64,000 bases of DNA from Bog-473 sp963726135 (GCA_963726135.1 CAVSBE010000004.1:51027-115026); one strand, 5' to 3'; positions 1 to 11,100 are shown, numbered from the stretch's first letter. Notes: generated by a model not told the origin, from the sequence alone. Program-made: numbers and translations.

Positions 1-1716
1 ACCAGGTCGGCCAGGTAGCCGGTGCGGTCGGCCACCAGTTGGACGAAGTCGGCCGGGTTGATCGTCTGCACCAGCGGCCGCAGCTCGGCCAGCGTCTTCG
101 ACAGCTGCTCGGCCCCGCGGAGCGCCTTGCCCGTGAGCCCCGCCTCCTCGGCGCGGTCGATCGCCTCGCTGAACGAGACGCGCTCCACCTGCGCCCAGGC
201 GGCCAGGCGGCCTACCGACGTGTCGCCGATGCCGCGCTTGGGGACGTTGACGATGCGCCGAGCCGAGACCTCGTCGTCGGGGTTGGCCAGCACGCGGATG
301 TAGGCCAGGACGTCCTTGATCTCCCGGCGGTCGTAGAACTTGGCCCCGCCCACGACCTTGTAGGGGATGCCCGTGAATTTCATGGACGTCTCCAACGGCA
401 GCGACTGCGCGTTGGTGCGGTAGAAGACGGCGAAGTCGCCCCACGTCAAACCGTCCGACGCGTGCAGGCGCAGGATCTCGCTCGAGACCCAGGCTGCCTC
501 GTCGCGCTCGTCCTCGGCCCGATAACGCTTGACCGGCCCGCCCGAGTCGCCGACCGTGAAGAGCTCCTTGGGCTGGCGCCCGATGTTGTTGGCGATGACG
601 GCGTTGGCCGCATCGAGGATCGTCTGGGTGGAGCGGAAGTTCTGCTCAAGCATGATCGTCGTCACGTTGGGAAAGGCGCGCTCGAACTCCAAGATGTTGC
701 GGATGTCCGCTCCCGCGCCAGCGGTAGACCGACTGGTCGGAGTCGCCCACCACGCACACGTTCCCGTGCGCCTGGCCCAGGAGCTTGACGATCTCGTTCT
801 GGGCGTGGTTCGTGTCCTGAAACTCGTCGACGAGGATGTGACGAAAGCGCTCCTGATAGCTCTGCCGCACGTCGTCGCATGCCTGGAGCAGGTTGGCCGT
901 CACCATGAGCAGGTCGTCGAAGTCGAGCGCGTTCGCCGCCAGCAACCGCTCCTGGTACTGGGTGTAGACATCGGCGATGCGCTTGCGGAACGGATCGGGC
1001 CCGCCGCGGGCGTCCTCGCGGAACGTCTCGAAGTCCACCAGTTCGGACTTGGCCTGGCTGATCACTGCCTGCACGGCCCGCGCGGGGAGCCGCTTCTGGT
1101 CGAAGCCGAGCTCGGCCGTGATCATCTCGATGAGGCGGCGCGAGTCGGTGTCGTCGTAGACGGTGAAGGCGGAGCGATAGCCCAGCCGGTCGGCGTTCAT
1201 GCGCAGGATCCGCAGGCACGCGGAATGGAAGGTGGAGACCCACATCTTCTCGGCCGGGGGACCGACCAGTTCGGCCACGCGCGTGCGCATCTCCTCAGCC
1301 GCCTTGTTGGTGAAGGTGATGGCCAGGACGCCCCACGGCGGGGCGTCCCCCGTCGCCAACAAGTGCGCGATGCGCCGGGTCAGCACGCGTGTCTTGCCCG
1401 AGCCCGCCCCCGCGATGATCAGCAGCGGGCCGCCCCGGTGCTCCACTGCGGCGCGCTGGGGGAGGGTGAGGTCGTCCACCAGCGCCGAGGGCTTGCCCGA
1501 GAAGGCACCGGATTTGATAACCGAGCGCCGGCGCCGGCGGCGTCCGTCGTCGGCCCCGTCCACGGCGAGGGTGTCCGCCACCTCGGCACCCTCCTCGGCG
1601 ACCGCGGCGGCAGCGGCGCCCACGCCTTCGTCCGACGTGTCGAACAGCTGCCCGTTGCCGTTGCCCTCGCCCTTGTCGTCGTGCACCTGCTCGCCGCTCT
1701 CCGGCGCCACGGTCAC
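1..1716 (-). CDS. pcrA: UvrD/PcrA-type ATP-dependent DNA helicase, partial and frameshifted
   Basis: This is a superfamily 1A 3'-5' DNA helicase for repair and replication restart. The minus strand shows Walker A GAGSGKT, motif Ia TFTNKAAEEM, Walker B VDEFQD and motif III GDSDQSVYRWRG. The gene runs off the left edge, so its C-terminal part is missing. One extra base near 712 breaks the frame just after VYRWRG. Deleting it restores ADIRNILEF, then QNFRST and VPKRGIG downstream. An acidic and arginine-rich low-complexity leader of about 60 residues precedes the helicase core. The chosen GTG start overlaps the guaA stop as GTGA; another GTG lies 6 nt further on. Coupling to guaA suggests co-transcription. 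PcrA and UvrD cannot be told apart from this fragment. Confidence 0.9.
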
Positions 1717-3275
1717 TCCCACTCGATGGTCCCGGGTGGCTTCGACGTGACGTCGAGCGCCACCCGGTTGACGCCCTCCACCTCGTTGATGATGCGGGAG
1801 GCGATGCGCTCGACCAGGTCGTAGGGCAGCCGGGCCCAGTCCGCCGTCATGGCGTCGTCGCTGGTGACGGCGCGGATGACGATCGGGTACGCATAGGTGC
1901 GGCCGTCGCCCATCACGCCGACGGTGCGGACGGCGGGCATCACTGCGAAGCTCTGCCACAGCTCTCGATACAGCCCGGCCCGGCGGATCTCCTCGACCAC
2001 GACGGCGTCGGCGTTGCGCAGGATCTCGGCCCGCTCGGGGGTCACCTCGCCGATGATGCGCACGCCGAGACCCGGGCCCGGGAAGGGCTGGCGCCACACG
2101 ATCTCGTGGGGCAGGCCGAGCTCCTCGCCGACGGCGCGCACCTCGTCCTTGAACAGAAGACGCAAGGGCTCGACGAGGTCGAAGGCGAGGTCGTCGGGCA
2201 GCCCACCGACGTTGTGATGCGACTTGATGTTCGCCGCCGTGTCGCTCCCGGACTCGATCACGTCGGGGTACAGCGTTCCCTGCACGAGGAACTTGGGGCC
2301 GTCATCGCCCTCGTCCCCGGCGCGGGTGCCGGCGCCCATGTCCCGCGCCACCTCTTCGAAGATGCGGATGAACAGCTCGCCGATGATCTTGCGCTTGCGC
2401 TCGGGGTCGGTTACGCCGGCCAGCGCGGCGAAGTACCGGTCGGCCGCCTTCACGTGCACGAGGTCGACCTTGAACTGGCGCCGGAACGTGTCCTCGACCT
2501 GATCGGCCTCCCCGGATCGCATCAACCCCGTATCGACGAAGACACACGTGAGCTGGTCGCCGACGGCCTTGTGCACCAGCGCCGCCGCCACCGCCGAGTC
2601 GACACCGCCACTGAGCGCGCACAGCACCCGGTCGCCACCGACCTGCGCCCGCACCGCGGCCACTTGCTGCTCGATGATCGACACGTGCGTCCACCCCGGG
2701 AGGCAACCGCACACGTCGATCAGGAAGTGGTCGAAGACCTCACTCCCCCGCTCGGTGTGCACCACCTCGGGGTGGAACTGCAGGCCGAACAACCGTCGCT
2801 CCGGATCGTGCATGGCCGCCACCGGCGCGCCCGGGCTGCTCGCCGTGGCGACGAAACCCTCGGGCACCGCCGTGATGGCGTCGCCGTGGCTCATCCACAC
2901 GCTCGACGTCGAGGGCCAGTCCGGGCACAGCGGCGACGCCGCCATCAACGACAGCTCGGTGCGGCCGTACTCGCCCTGCCCCGTCCGCGACACGACCCCA
3001 CCCAGCTGCCGCGCCATGAGCTGCGCGCCGTAACAGAGCCCGAGGATCGGGATCCCGAGGTCGTAGAGGCCCGGGTCGATGGATGGAGCCGGCGTCTCGT
3101 AGACCGACTTGGGCCCGCCGCTGAAAATGATGCCCTTGGGCGCCCGGGCCCGGATCTCCTCGACCGAGATCGTCGCCGGGACGATCTCGGAGTACACGTG
3201 CGACTCGCGCACGCGGCGGGCGATCAGACGGGCGTACTGGGCCCCGAAGTCGACGACGAGGACGGTGTCGGTCAC
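1713..3275 (-). CDS. guaA: GMP synthase (glutamine-hydrolysing)
   Basis: GuaA converts XMP to GMP using glutamine and ATP in the cytoplasm, the last step of de novo guanine nucleotide synthesis. The N-terminal class I amidotransferase domain has its nucleophile at Cys81 (GLCYGAQ) and the His168/Glu170 pair in FHPE. The ATP-pyrophosphatase domain follows with the P-loop LSGGVDSAVAA, and the C-terminal dimerisation domain ends in KPPGTIEWE, as expected for the family. At 520 residues the length is normal. It lies 25 bp downstream of guaB3 and overlaps pcrA by 4 bp, so the three probably form one operon. Confidence 0.97.
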   Translation of the reverse strand: MTDTVLVVDFGAQYARLIARRVRESHVYSEIVPATISVEEIRARAPKGIIFSGGPKSVYETPAPSIDPGLYDLGIPILGLCYGAQLMARQLGGVVSRTGQGEYGRTELSLMAASPLCPDWPSTSSVWMSHGDAITAVPEGFVATASSPGAPVAAMHDPERRLFGLQFHPEVVHTERGSEVFDHFLIDVCGCLPGWTHVSIIEQQVAAVRAQVGGDRVLCALSGGVDSAVAAALVHKAVGDQLTCVFVDTGLMRSGEADQVEDTFRRQFKVDLVHVKAADRYFAALAGVTDPERKRKIIGELFIRIFEEVARDMGAGTRAGDEGDDGPKFLVQGTLYPDVIESGSDTAANIKSHHNVGGLPDDLAFDLVEPLRLLFKDEVRAVGEELGLPHEIVWRQPFPGPGLGVRIIGEVTPERAEILRNADAVVVEEIRRAGLYRELWQSFAVMPAVRTVGVMGDGRTYAYPIVIRAVTSDDAMTADWARLPYDLVERIASRIINEVEGVNRVALDVTSKPPGTIEWE

Positions 3276-3300
3276 CGGGGTGGGCTCGTCCCGGTCGGGC

Positions 3301-4464
3301 TCAATGACCCATCCCCACGCCCTGCGAGCGCTGGAAGAACTTGCCCTCGGTCTGCAACGACGGCGCCACCATGACCTCGGCCTTCTGGAACTCCTTGACC
3401 GTCTCGTAGCCGCAGGTGGCCATGGCCGTCTTGAGCGCGCCGAACAGGTTCATGCGGCCGTCGTTCTCGTGCGCCGGGCCGAAGAGGATCTCGCGCAAGG
3501 AACCGCGGACCGAGGTGCGGACCCGGGCGCCCCGCGGCAAGGTCGGGTGGAAGGTGGCCATGCCCCAGTGGAAGCCGCGGGCCGGTGCCTCGACGGCCGA
3601 CGACAGGGGCGACCCGAGCATGACCGCGTCCGCGCCGCAGGCGATGGCCTTCGCGATGTCGCCCCCCTTGGACATCCCGCCGTCGGCGATCACGTGCACG
3701 TAGACGCCGGTCTCGTCCAGGTGGCGCATTCGGGCGCCGGCTACGTCCGCGATGGCCGTGGCCTGGGGGACCCCCAGCCCGAGCACGCCCCGTGTGGTGC
3801 AGGCGTTGCCCGGGCCGACCCCGACCAGCACGCCGACGGCGCCGGTGCGCATCAGGTGCAGGCCGGCCTGGTAGGACGCACAGCCGCCCACGATGACCGG
3901 GATGTCGAACTCGCGGATGAAGCGCTTGAGGTTCAGCGGCTCGCTGGTCTTCGACACGTGCTCGGCGGAGACGACCGTGCCCTGAATCACCAGCAGGTCC
4001 AGCTCGGCGGCCAGGATGGCCGCGGCCAGCGATTGGGTGCGCTGGGGCGTGACCGAGGCCGCGGTCGTGATGCCGGCCTCCTTCATCTGGCGGATGCGGG
4101 CGGTCACCAGCTCGGGGACGATGGGCTCCTGGTACATCTGCTGCATCCGGGCGGTGGCCTTGTCGTCGTCGAGCTCGCGGATCTCGTCGAAGAGCGAGGT
4201 GGGGTCCTCGTAGCGGGTCCAGAGGCCCTCGAGGTTGAGGACGCCGAGCCCGCCCAGCTTCCCCAGCTCGATCGCCGTGGTCGGGCTCATCACCCCGTCC
4301 ATGGCGGCGCCCATCAGGGGCAACTCGAACCGGTAGGCGTCGATCTCCCAGGAGATGTCGACGTCCTCGGGGTCACGGGTCCTGCGGCTCGGGACGATCG
4401 CGATGTCGTCGAACCCGTAGGCCTGGCGTCCCGATTTGAAGATGCCGATCTCGATCTCAGCCAC
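3301..4464 (-). CDS. guaB3: GuaB3 family IMP dehydrogenase-related protein
   Basis: This is a TIM-barrel protein of the IMP dehydrogenase/GMP reductase family, the actinobacterial GuaB3 type that accompanies true GuaB. It reads IGIFKSGRQAYGFDDIAIVP at the N-terminus, then GAAMDGVMSP, a phosphate-binding loop IADGGMSKGGDI and a catalytic-type cysteine loop GNACTTRG. There is no CBS pair, which fits GuaB3 (about 375 residues) rather than full GuaB (about 500); this product has 387. The GTG start is chosen because GGAGGG lies 8 nt upstream and family homology begins there; the frame is open further upstream but that stretch is not homologous. It is followed by guaA, so a role in guanine nucleotide metabolism is inferred. 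Its exact reaction is not established from sequence. Confidence 0.92.
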   Translation of the reverse strand: MAEIEIGIFKSGRQAYGFDDIAIVPSRRTRDPEDVDISWEIDAYRFELPLMGAAMDGVMSPTTAIELGKLGGLGVLNLEGLWTRYEDPTSLFDEIRELDDDKATARMQQMYQEPIVPELVTARIRQMKEAGITTAASVTPQRTQSLAAAILAAELDLLVIQGTVVSAEHVSKTSEPLNLKRFIREFDIPVIVGGCASYQAGLHLMRTGAVGVLVGVGPGNACTTRGVLGLGVPQATAIADVAGARMRHLDETGVYVHVIADGGMSKGGDIAKAIACGADAVMLGSPLSSAVEAPARGFHWGMATFHPTLPRGARVRTSVRGSLREILFGPAHENDGRMNLFGALKTAMATCGYETVKEFQKAEVMVAPSLQTEGKFFQRSQGVGMGH

Positions 4465-4651
4465 TCTGTTCGCCCTCCGGCATTCGTGGGGCCGGCACGG
4501 CTCACGAACCACACCGGCATGTCCTTGCGACTCAATTGCGAACGCCGGGCCGACACGCCGACGATCCTCCATCCTACTCCGTGGGTGCCTCACCTCCGGC
4601 CGTCCCCGGCCTCGTCCGACGCCACCCACCCGTCGGTGCGAGACTCGCTGC

Positions 4652-5296
4652 ATGCCCGACAAGGACCCCCGCCCCGTCTCCCGCGGCATGGGAGCGCTCC
4701 TGGCGCGCCGCGACAGCGAGCTGGCTGCCGGCGCTCGGCAAGTGGGCTGGAAGATCGGCTTCAACACGCCCGCCATACAGCAGCACTTCGGCCTGACCGA
4801 CCCGGTCGTCGGCTACCTGGTCGACACCGGGGTGACGCCCGACGGGGCCACGGTCTCTCTGGCGGGGTGGACGGCTCCGGCGGTCGAGGTCGAGGTGTCC
4901 ATCCGCGTGGGCGACAACGGAGAGGTCGCGGCTCTCGCTCCCGCGCTCGAGCTGGTGGATCTCGACCTCCCCGCGGGGATCGAGGCCGTCCTCGCCGGCA
5001 ACATCTGCCAGCGCGGCGTCGTCTTCGGCGAGGATGTTCCCGACGTCGATCCCTGGGCCACCCGCGTCACGGTGACCAAAGAGAAGGAGGTCGTCGCCGA
5101 GGGTCACCTGGAAGAGGACCCTGCAACGACGGTGACGTTCGTCCGGCGCTTCCTCGCCGATCACGGCGCTGCGCTCGAGCCGGGCCAGCGCATCATCGCC
5201 GGTTCCATGGTCGCTCCCGTCGCGGTGGCGCCCGACGACGAACTTCGGGTCGCGTTCGGGCCCCTGGGCGAGTTGCGGGTCTGCTTCGGGCCGTAG
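4652..5296 (+). CDS. 2-keto-4-pentenoate hydratase-like (MhpD/fumarylacetoacetate hydrolase fold) protein
   Basis: The 214-residue product resembles 2-keto-4-pentenoate hydratases of the MhpD type, which add water to 2-hydroxypentadienoate in meta-cleavage pathways. Family marks are VGWKIGFNTPA near residue 30, VEVEVSIRV with the usual acidic metal-binding residues, NICQRGVVFGE near the middle, and an IAGSMVAPVAV segment near the C-terminus. It is somewhat shorter than the usual 260 residues. No aromatic ring-cleavage genes lie nearby, so the substrate is unknown. It is divergent from guaB3 and convergent with the NUDIX gene, leaving only 6 bp between stops. Confidence 0.75.
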   Translation: MPDKDPRPVSRGMGALLARRDSELAAGARQVGWKIGFNTPAIQQHFGLTDPVVGYLVDTGVTPDGATVSLAGWTAPAVEVEVSIRVGDNGEVAALAPALELVDLDLPAGIEAVLAGNICQRGVVFGEDVPDVDPWATRVTVTKEKEVVAEGHLEEDPATTVTFVRRFLADHGAALEPGQRIIAGSMVAPVAVAPDDELRVAFGPLGELRVCFGP

Positions 5297-5302
5297 GCGC
5301 GC

Positions 5303-6067
5303 TCAGAGCCCGCTCTCGCCAGTCAGCACGACGCTCAACAGTTCGTGGACCATGCGCGCCGTGGCGCCCCAGATCATCTCGCCCGCGACCTCGAAGAACC
5401 ACACGGCGAAAGAGTTGTCGTCGGTGCCGGGGATGACGCGCCCGGGGATGCTCCAGCGCTCCTCGTGGAAGATCGCCGGGTCGGCCAGCTCGGCGAGCGA
5501 GACGTCGAACACGCGCTCCACCTCGTGCGGGCTCGCCACCAGGTGCGGCCGCGTGGCCACGGTGGCCAGCACCGGCATGATCAGCGATCCCGACACCAAG
5601 GTGAGCACGGGGTGGATCCAGCCGACCAGCTCCACGAGGTCGGGGTCGAGGGCGACCTCCTCGTAGGCTTCGCGCAGCGCCGCCGCGGCGGGATCCTCCT
5701 CGCCGTCGAGGCGGCCGCCCGGGAAGCTGACCTCGCCCTTGTGCGTCCGCATGGCCGACGAGCGCCGCGTCAGGACGAGCCGGGTCTCGCCCTGCTCCTC
5801 CCACATCACAGCGAGGACGCCAGCGTTCACATGGCGCACCACCGGCGCGTTCGACTCGTTGACCAGGATCGCCGGACCTCGCACCCGGTCCGATCCGATG
5901 CCGCCGGGCACCGGCCCGCGCTGGCCGGCCGCTTCGAGGGCGTCGAGCACCCGGTCGAGGCCGATCCCGCTGCGACGGGACTCCGGGACGTCCGTCCAGG
6001 GGGCTGGGCCTCCCGGGCGCCAGGTGGCCGGTCGGGGGATCACCTGGGGCGGAACGGGCCGGGACAT
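5303..6067 (-). CDS. NUDIX hydrolase, CoA pyrophosphatase type
   Basis: This NUDIX hydrolase is of the CoA diphosphatase (NudL/UPF0035) subgroup, which cleaves CoA derivatives to phosphopantetheine compounds. The NUDIX box reads FPGGRLDGEEDPAAAALREA followed by YEEVAL, keeping the glutamates of REUXEE but with alanine where the consensus has glycine. The HKGEVSFPGG entry to the box is typical of the CoA-specific group. The ATG start gives 254 residues and has a leaderless-type -10 hexamer 7 nt upstream. The first 60 residues are a proline-rich leader without known function. Substrate assignment is by family only. Confidence 0.85.
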   Translation of the reverse strand: MSRPVPPQVIPRPATWRPGGPAPWTDVPESRRSGIGLDRVLDALEAAGQRGPVPGGIGSDRVRGPAILVNESNAPVVRHVNAGVLAVMWEEQGETRLVLTRRSSAMRTHKGEVSFPGGRLDGEEDPAAAALREAYEEVALDPDLVELVGWIHPVLTLVSGSLIMPVLATVATRPHLVASPHEVERVFDVSLAELADPAIFHEERWSIPGRVIPGTDDNSFAVWFFEVAGEMIWGATARMVHELLSVVLTGESGL

Positions 6068-6074
6068 TAGCGTC

Positions 6075-6080
6075 ACGCTA
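6075..6080 (-). promoter_or_regulatory. Leaderless-type -10 element of the NUDIX gene
   Basis: The minus strand reads TAGCGT, 7 nt, then the ATG of the NUDIX gene. There is no Shine-Dalgarno sequence in the gap. This matches the TANNNT-to-start spacing of leaderless actinobacterial transcripts. Confidence 0.5.
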
Positions 6081-6132
6081 CTGGCGAGGCGAACGCTCCC
6101 GGTCGTCCCAGTTCGGTGTCCCCTGGCCTCGC

Positions 6133-6138
6133 TACGCT
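6133..6138 (+). promoter_or_regulatory. Leaderless-type -10 element of the CmoB-like gene
   Basis: TACGCT lies 8 nt before the ATG with no ribosome binding site between. It is back to back with the -10 of the divergent NUDIX gene in a 79 bp intergenic region. Confidence 0.45.
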
Positions 6139-6146
6139 CTCGCCCC

Positions 6147-6989
6147 ATGACGTCTCCGGCCGAGTTGCAGGCACAGGTCGACACCATCGGCTGGTACCAC
6201 ACCATCGACCTCGGCAACGGGGTCGTGACCAAGGGCATCGGCGTGCAGGAGACCGCCGCCGAAGTCATCCCTGATGTCTCGGGGCGCAGCGTGCTCGATA
6301 TCGGTGCGTGGGACGGGAAGTTCTCCTTCTTGGCGGAGAAGGCGGGAGCGACCCGCGTCGTCGCGCTCGACCACTACGCGTGGGGGGTCGATTTCGTGGC
6401 CCGGGGCGCGTACTGGGCCGAATGCATCGCGAACGGGGTCTACCCCGACCAGTCGCTCGACGAGACAGATTTCTGGCGGCCGGACCTCCCGGGGCGGCGG
6501 GGCTTCGAACTGGCCGCGGCCACCCTGGGCTCCAAGGTGGAGTCGGTCGTGGCCGACTTCCAGACGGTCGACCTCGAGGCGCTGGGTCAGTTCGACATCG
6601 TCCTCTACCTCGGCGTGCTCTACCACATGAGGGAGCCGCTCACTTGCCTCGAGCGCGTCCGCGCGGTCACCAAGGAAGTGGCGGTGATCGAGACCGAGGC
6701 GCTGCACCTCCAGGGCCTCGAACACGAAGCACTCCTGCAGTTCCACGCCGGCAGCTCGTTGCGCACGGACTTCGGGAACTGGTACGTGCCGACGATCGAG
6801 GCGCTGCACAATCTGTGCCGGGCGGCCGGCTTCTCCCGGGTGCGCACGGTCAACGGGCCCCCCGAGCCCCAGCCGGAGCCGCTCCCACCGCGGAAGGTCC
6901 GCCTGGGACGCAGGCTCGCCGGCATCGGGCCGCCGCCGTCGTCGGCGCCGAGCGAGAACTACCGCGCCGTCGTCCACGCGTATGTCTGA
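6147..6989 (+). CDS. CmoB-like (DUF1698) SAM-dependent methyltransferase
   Basis: A class I SAM methyltransferase of 280 residues. Motif I is VLDIGAWDGKFSFLAE, followed by an acidic ribose-binding position in VVALDHYAWG and the post-motif IVLYLGVLYHMREP. The opening IGWYHTIDLGNGVVTKG is characteristic of the DUF1698/CmoB family, whose E. coli member makes 5-carboxymethoxyuridine at tRNA position 34. No cmoA neighbour is present, so a role in tRNA modification is unproven; related actinobacterial proteins may methylate sugars or lipids. The proline-rich segment near residue 240 is a linker. It stands alone and is convergent with groEL. Confidence 0.72.
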   Translation: MTSPAELQAQVDTIGWYHTIDLGNGVVTKGIGVQETAAEVIPDVSGRSVLDIGAWDGKFSFLAEKAGATRVVALDHYAWGVDFVARGAYWAECIANGVYPDQSLDETDFWRPDLPGRRGFELAAATLGSKVESVVADFQTVDLEALGQFDIVLYLGVLYHMREPLTCLERVRAVTKEVAVIETEALHLQGLEHEALLQFHAGSSLRTDFGNWYVPTIEALHNLCRAAGFSRVRTVNGPPEPQPEPLPPRKVRLGRRLAGIGPPPSSAPSENYRAVVHAYV

Positions 6990-7086
6990 GCGGGCCTCCC
7001 CCTGACGCGCCGTGACCGGACCCGAAGGCCCGGCCACGATGCCCGACACACTCTCAACAGTAGTGCTTAGAGTTTCGGAAATGAGC

Positions 7087-7124
7087 GCACCCTTGCGCGC
7101 ACCCTTGCGTGCGCGCAAGGGTGC
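7087..7124. terminator. Bidirectional stem-loop between CmoB-like gene and groEL
   Basis: A perfect 11 bp stem (GCACCCTTGCG at 7099-7109, CGCAAGGGTGC at 7114-7124) with a TGCG loop lies between convergent genes. The left arm also occurs as a direct copy at 7087-7097, so two mutually exclusive hairpins are possible. There is no clear T-run on either side. Confidence 0.55.
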
Positions 7125-7149
7125 ACACGGCTTGGCAGCCGCGGCAGAG

Positions 7150-8803
<1,654 letters not shown>

Positions 8804-8912
8804 GACTGTGTCGAACTCCTCTCGAGTTCCTCGTTGCTGTGGGGGTACTACAGGAACATATGGGTGCCGCCGCGCCGGCCCGGCATCTCACCGGGGCGGC
8901 GGGCTGACCGGA

Positions 8913-9203
8913 TCAGGCCAGCTTGGCCAGCACGTCGCGGCTCGAGAGGATGAGCAGGTCCTCGCCCTCGACCGTGATCTCGGTGCCGCCGTACTTGGAG
9001 TAGACGACGGTGTCGCCGGCCTTGACGTCCATGGGGATGACCTCGCCGGTGTCCTCGGAGCGGCGGCCCGGGCCCACGGCCAGCACCTCGCCCTGCTGGG
9101 GCTTCTCCTTGGCGGTGTCGGGGATGACCAGGCCGGACGCGGTGGTCTCCTCGGACTCGCCGGGACGGACGACGATCCGGTCATCGAGGGGGTGCAGCTT
9201 CAT
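8913..9203 (-). CDS. groES: Co-chaperonin GroES
   Basis: GroES is the 10 kDa lid of the GroEL cage. The 96-residue product begins MKLHPLDDRIVVRPGE and contains the mobile loop ETTASGLVIPDTAKEKPQ and VYSKYGGTEI. The length is normal. AAGGAGG precedes the ATG at a good distance. It is the first gene of the groESL operon and lies directly under a CIRCE operator, so HrcA repression with heat-shock release is expected. Confidence 0.98.
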   Translation of the reverse strand: MKLHPLDDRIVVRPGESEETTASGLVIPDTAKEKPQQGEVLAVGPGRRSEDTGEVIPMDVKAGDTVVYSKYGGTEITVEGEDLLILSSRDVLAKLA

Positions 9204-9227
9204 CTGACGGGCCTCCTTGGCGCTTCG

Positions 9228-9254
9228 TTAGCACTCGCGGGTTGCGAGTGCCAA
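9228..9254. promoter_or_regulatory. CIRCE operator (HrcA binding site)
   Basis: TTAGCACTC (9228-9236), a 9 nt spacer and GAGTGCCAA (9246-9254) match the CIRCE consensus TTAGCACTC-N9-GAGTGCTAA with one mismatch. It lies just upstream of the groES ribosome binding site and touches the -10 hexamer of the promoter. Confidence 0.93.
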
Positions 9255-9282
9255 ACATAGCGGACCTCTCGCGGGCTGGCAA
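9254..9282 (-). promoter_or_regulatory. Sigma-70-type promoter of groESL
   Basis: On the minus strand TTGCCA (9282-9277), a 17 bp spacer and TATGTT (9259-9254) form a vegetative-type promoter. Its -10 abuts the CIRCE dyad, so bound HrcA would block initiation. Confidence 0.65.
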
Positions 9283-9494
9283 GGCGGGGGGGCGACGGAG
9301 CGGTGTGCACGGGCCGGCTTCCCCCCGCCTAGTGTCGCAGCCGTGCGTAACCGGGCCGCCCGGGCGGCGGGGCTCCTGGCGGCCGGGGCTGGGCGACGTG
9401 CTCGAGTTCTCGAGCGACGGCTCGTCGACGCTGCCCCCGTCGCTGGTGCATCACCTGACCTCGCTCGCCCAGTCCCGGCTCTGAGCTGACGCCG
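9283..9494. other. Intergenic region with no recognised gene
   Basis: The stretch between the groESL promoter and the GH13 gene holds a TAGTGT hexamer 7 nt before a GTG at 9343, a leaderless-like arrangement. The open frame from that GTG encodes only about 48 arginine/alanine-rich residues. Another plus-strand frame, 9242-9484, ends in SLVHHLTSLAQSRL just before the GH13 start. Neither resembles a protein family known to me. A short frameshifted coding sequence is possible but not supported. Confidence 0.3.
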
Positions 9495-11100
9495 ATGCCG
9501 CCCGTGCACCACCCGAGCAAGGACCGCTGGTGGCGGGGCGGCGTCTTCTACCAGATCTATCCCCGCTCGTACGCCGACGCCGACGGCGACGGGGTCGGCG
9601 ACCTTCCCGGCATCATCTCCAAGCTCGACCACCTGGCCGGCCTCGGCATCACCGGCGTGTGGATCTCGCCGGTGACGTGCTCGCCGAACCGCGACTATGG
9701 CTACGACGTCTCGGACTACTGCGACATCGACCCCGCCTTCGGGACGCTCGACGACGTCGACGCGCTCGGTGCGCGAGGCGGGTGAGCGGGGCATCCGGAT
9801 CCTCATGGACCTGGTGCCGAACCACACGAGCGACCAGCACCCGTGGTTCGTCGACGCGCTGCGCGGCCGCGACGCGGCACACCGCGACTACTACGTGTGG
9901 GCGGACCCGAAGCCCGACGGTAGCCCGCCCAACAACTGGATGAGCATCTTCGGCGGTCCGGCCTGGCAGCTCGACGAGGCCAGCGGCCAGTACTTCTTGC
10001 ACAACTTCGAGGCTGCCCAGCCCGACCTCGACTGGTGGAACGAGGACGTCCGCCGCGAGTTCGACGAGATCGTGCGCTTCTGGTGGGACCGGGGCGTGGC
10101 GGGGTTCCGGATCGACGTCTGCAACATGATGATCAAGGACAGGGAGCTCCGCGACAACCCGCCGGCCACCGAGGACGACCCGCTCGACCAGCAGTTCATG
10201 GGCGTGCGGGCCGTCTACAACACCGACCGGCCCGAGGCGCACGACATCCTGCGCCGGTGGCGGGCCATCGCGGACACCTACGACCCCGAGCGTCTCCTCA
10301 TCGGCGAGACCAACGTGGAGCAGCTGCCGACGCTCATGGAGTTCTACGGCAACGGCCACGACGAGCTGCACGGCGGCTTCAACTTCGTCTTCATCAACGC
10401 AGCCTTCGAGGCCGCGGCCCTGCGGGCGGTGGTCGAGGGCACGGAGGCATTGATCCCGGCGGAGGCGTGGCCGATCTGGACCGGCTCCAACCACGACGTC
10501 TCCCGGCTGGCCACGCGCTGGGCCGGCGGTGACCCGGCCAAGGTCAAGGTGGCCCTGCTCATCCTGCTCACCCTGCGGGGCACGCCGTTCCTCTACCAGG
10601 GCGACGAGATCGGGCTGACCGACGGGCCGATCGAGCGCGGGGACGTCCTCGACGCGGTCGGCACCCGGTTCTGGCCGTACTACAAGGGCCGCGACGCCGA
10701 ACGGACCCCCATGCCCTGGCACGGCGGCGCCGGTGGCGGCTTCAGCCCTCCCGGCGTGCGCACCTGGCTGCCGATGGCCGACCCGGCGCGGTGCAACGTG
10801 GCCGACCAGGAGGGCGACCCGACCTCGGTGCTCGAGCTGTGCCGGCGGGCCATCGCGGCCCGGGCGGCCAGTGTGGATATCGCCGTCGGGACCTACCGGT
10901 CGCTCGCCTCGCCCGGGGGCACGTGGGCCTACGCCCGCGGCGAGGGCACCACCGTGCTGGTCAACATGTCCGACGCCCCGGCCACCTTCGACGGCGTCGG
11001 CGGCACCGTGACGGTCGGCACCGAGCACACCCTGGAGGGGTCGAGCATCGAGGGCGCGCTCAGCCTCGGGCCCTGGAGCGGGGCCGTCGTGGCGCGGTGA
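9495..11100 (+). CDS. GH13 family alpha-glucosidase/alpha-amylase, frameshifted
   Basis: A glycoside hydrolase family 13 enzyme acting on alpha-linked glucosides; the closest type is oligo-1,6-/alpha-1,4-glucosidase. The N-terminus reads GVFYQIYPRSYADADGDGVG, followed by MDLVPNHTS, the nucleophile aspartate in GFRIDVCNM, the acid/base glutamate in LIGETNV and the third carboxylate in SNHDVSR. One extra base near 9768 (GCTCGGTGCGC, expected without one base) breaks the frame after DDVDAL. Removing it gives VREAGERGIRILMD and a 534-residue protein of normal size. No signal peptide is visible, so it is probably cytoplasmic. The glycosyltransferase follows after 37 bp, suggesting an operon. The exact substrate is unresolved. 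Confidence 0.88.

Noticed and set aside
529..3374. Long plus-strand open frames opposite pcrA and guaA (up to 430 codons)
   Set aside because: They are Arg/Gly/Ala/Asp-rich, lack any family motif and mirror well-supported minus-strand genes. Such antisense frames are expected at this GC content, and the same applies to long frames opposite rpoC, fusA, tuf and glmS.
4465..4651. A classical promoter between guaB3 and the hydratase gene
   Set aside because: No -35/-10 pair with 16-18 bp spacing stood out on either strand, so nothing was annotated.
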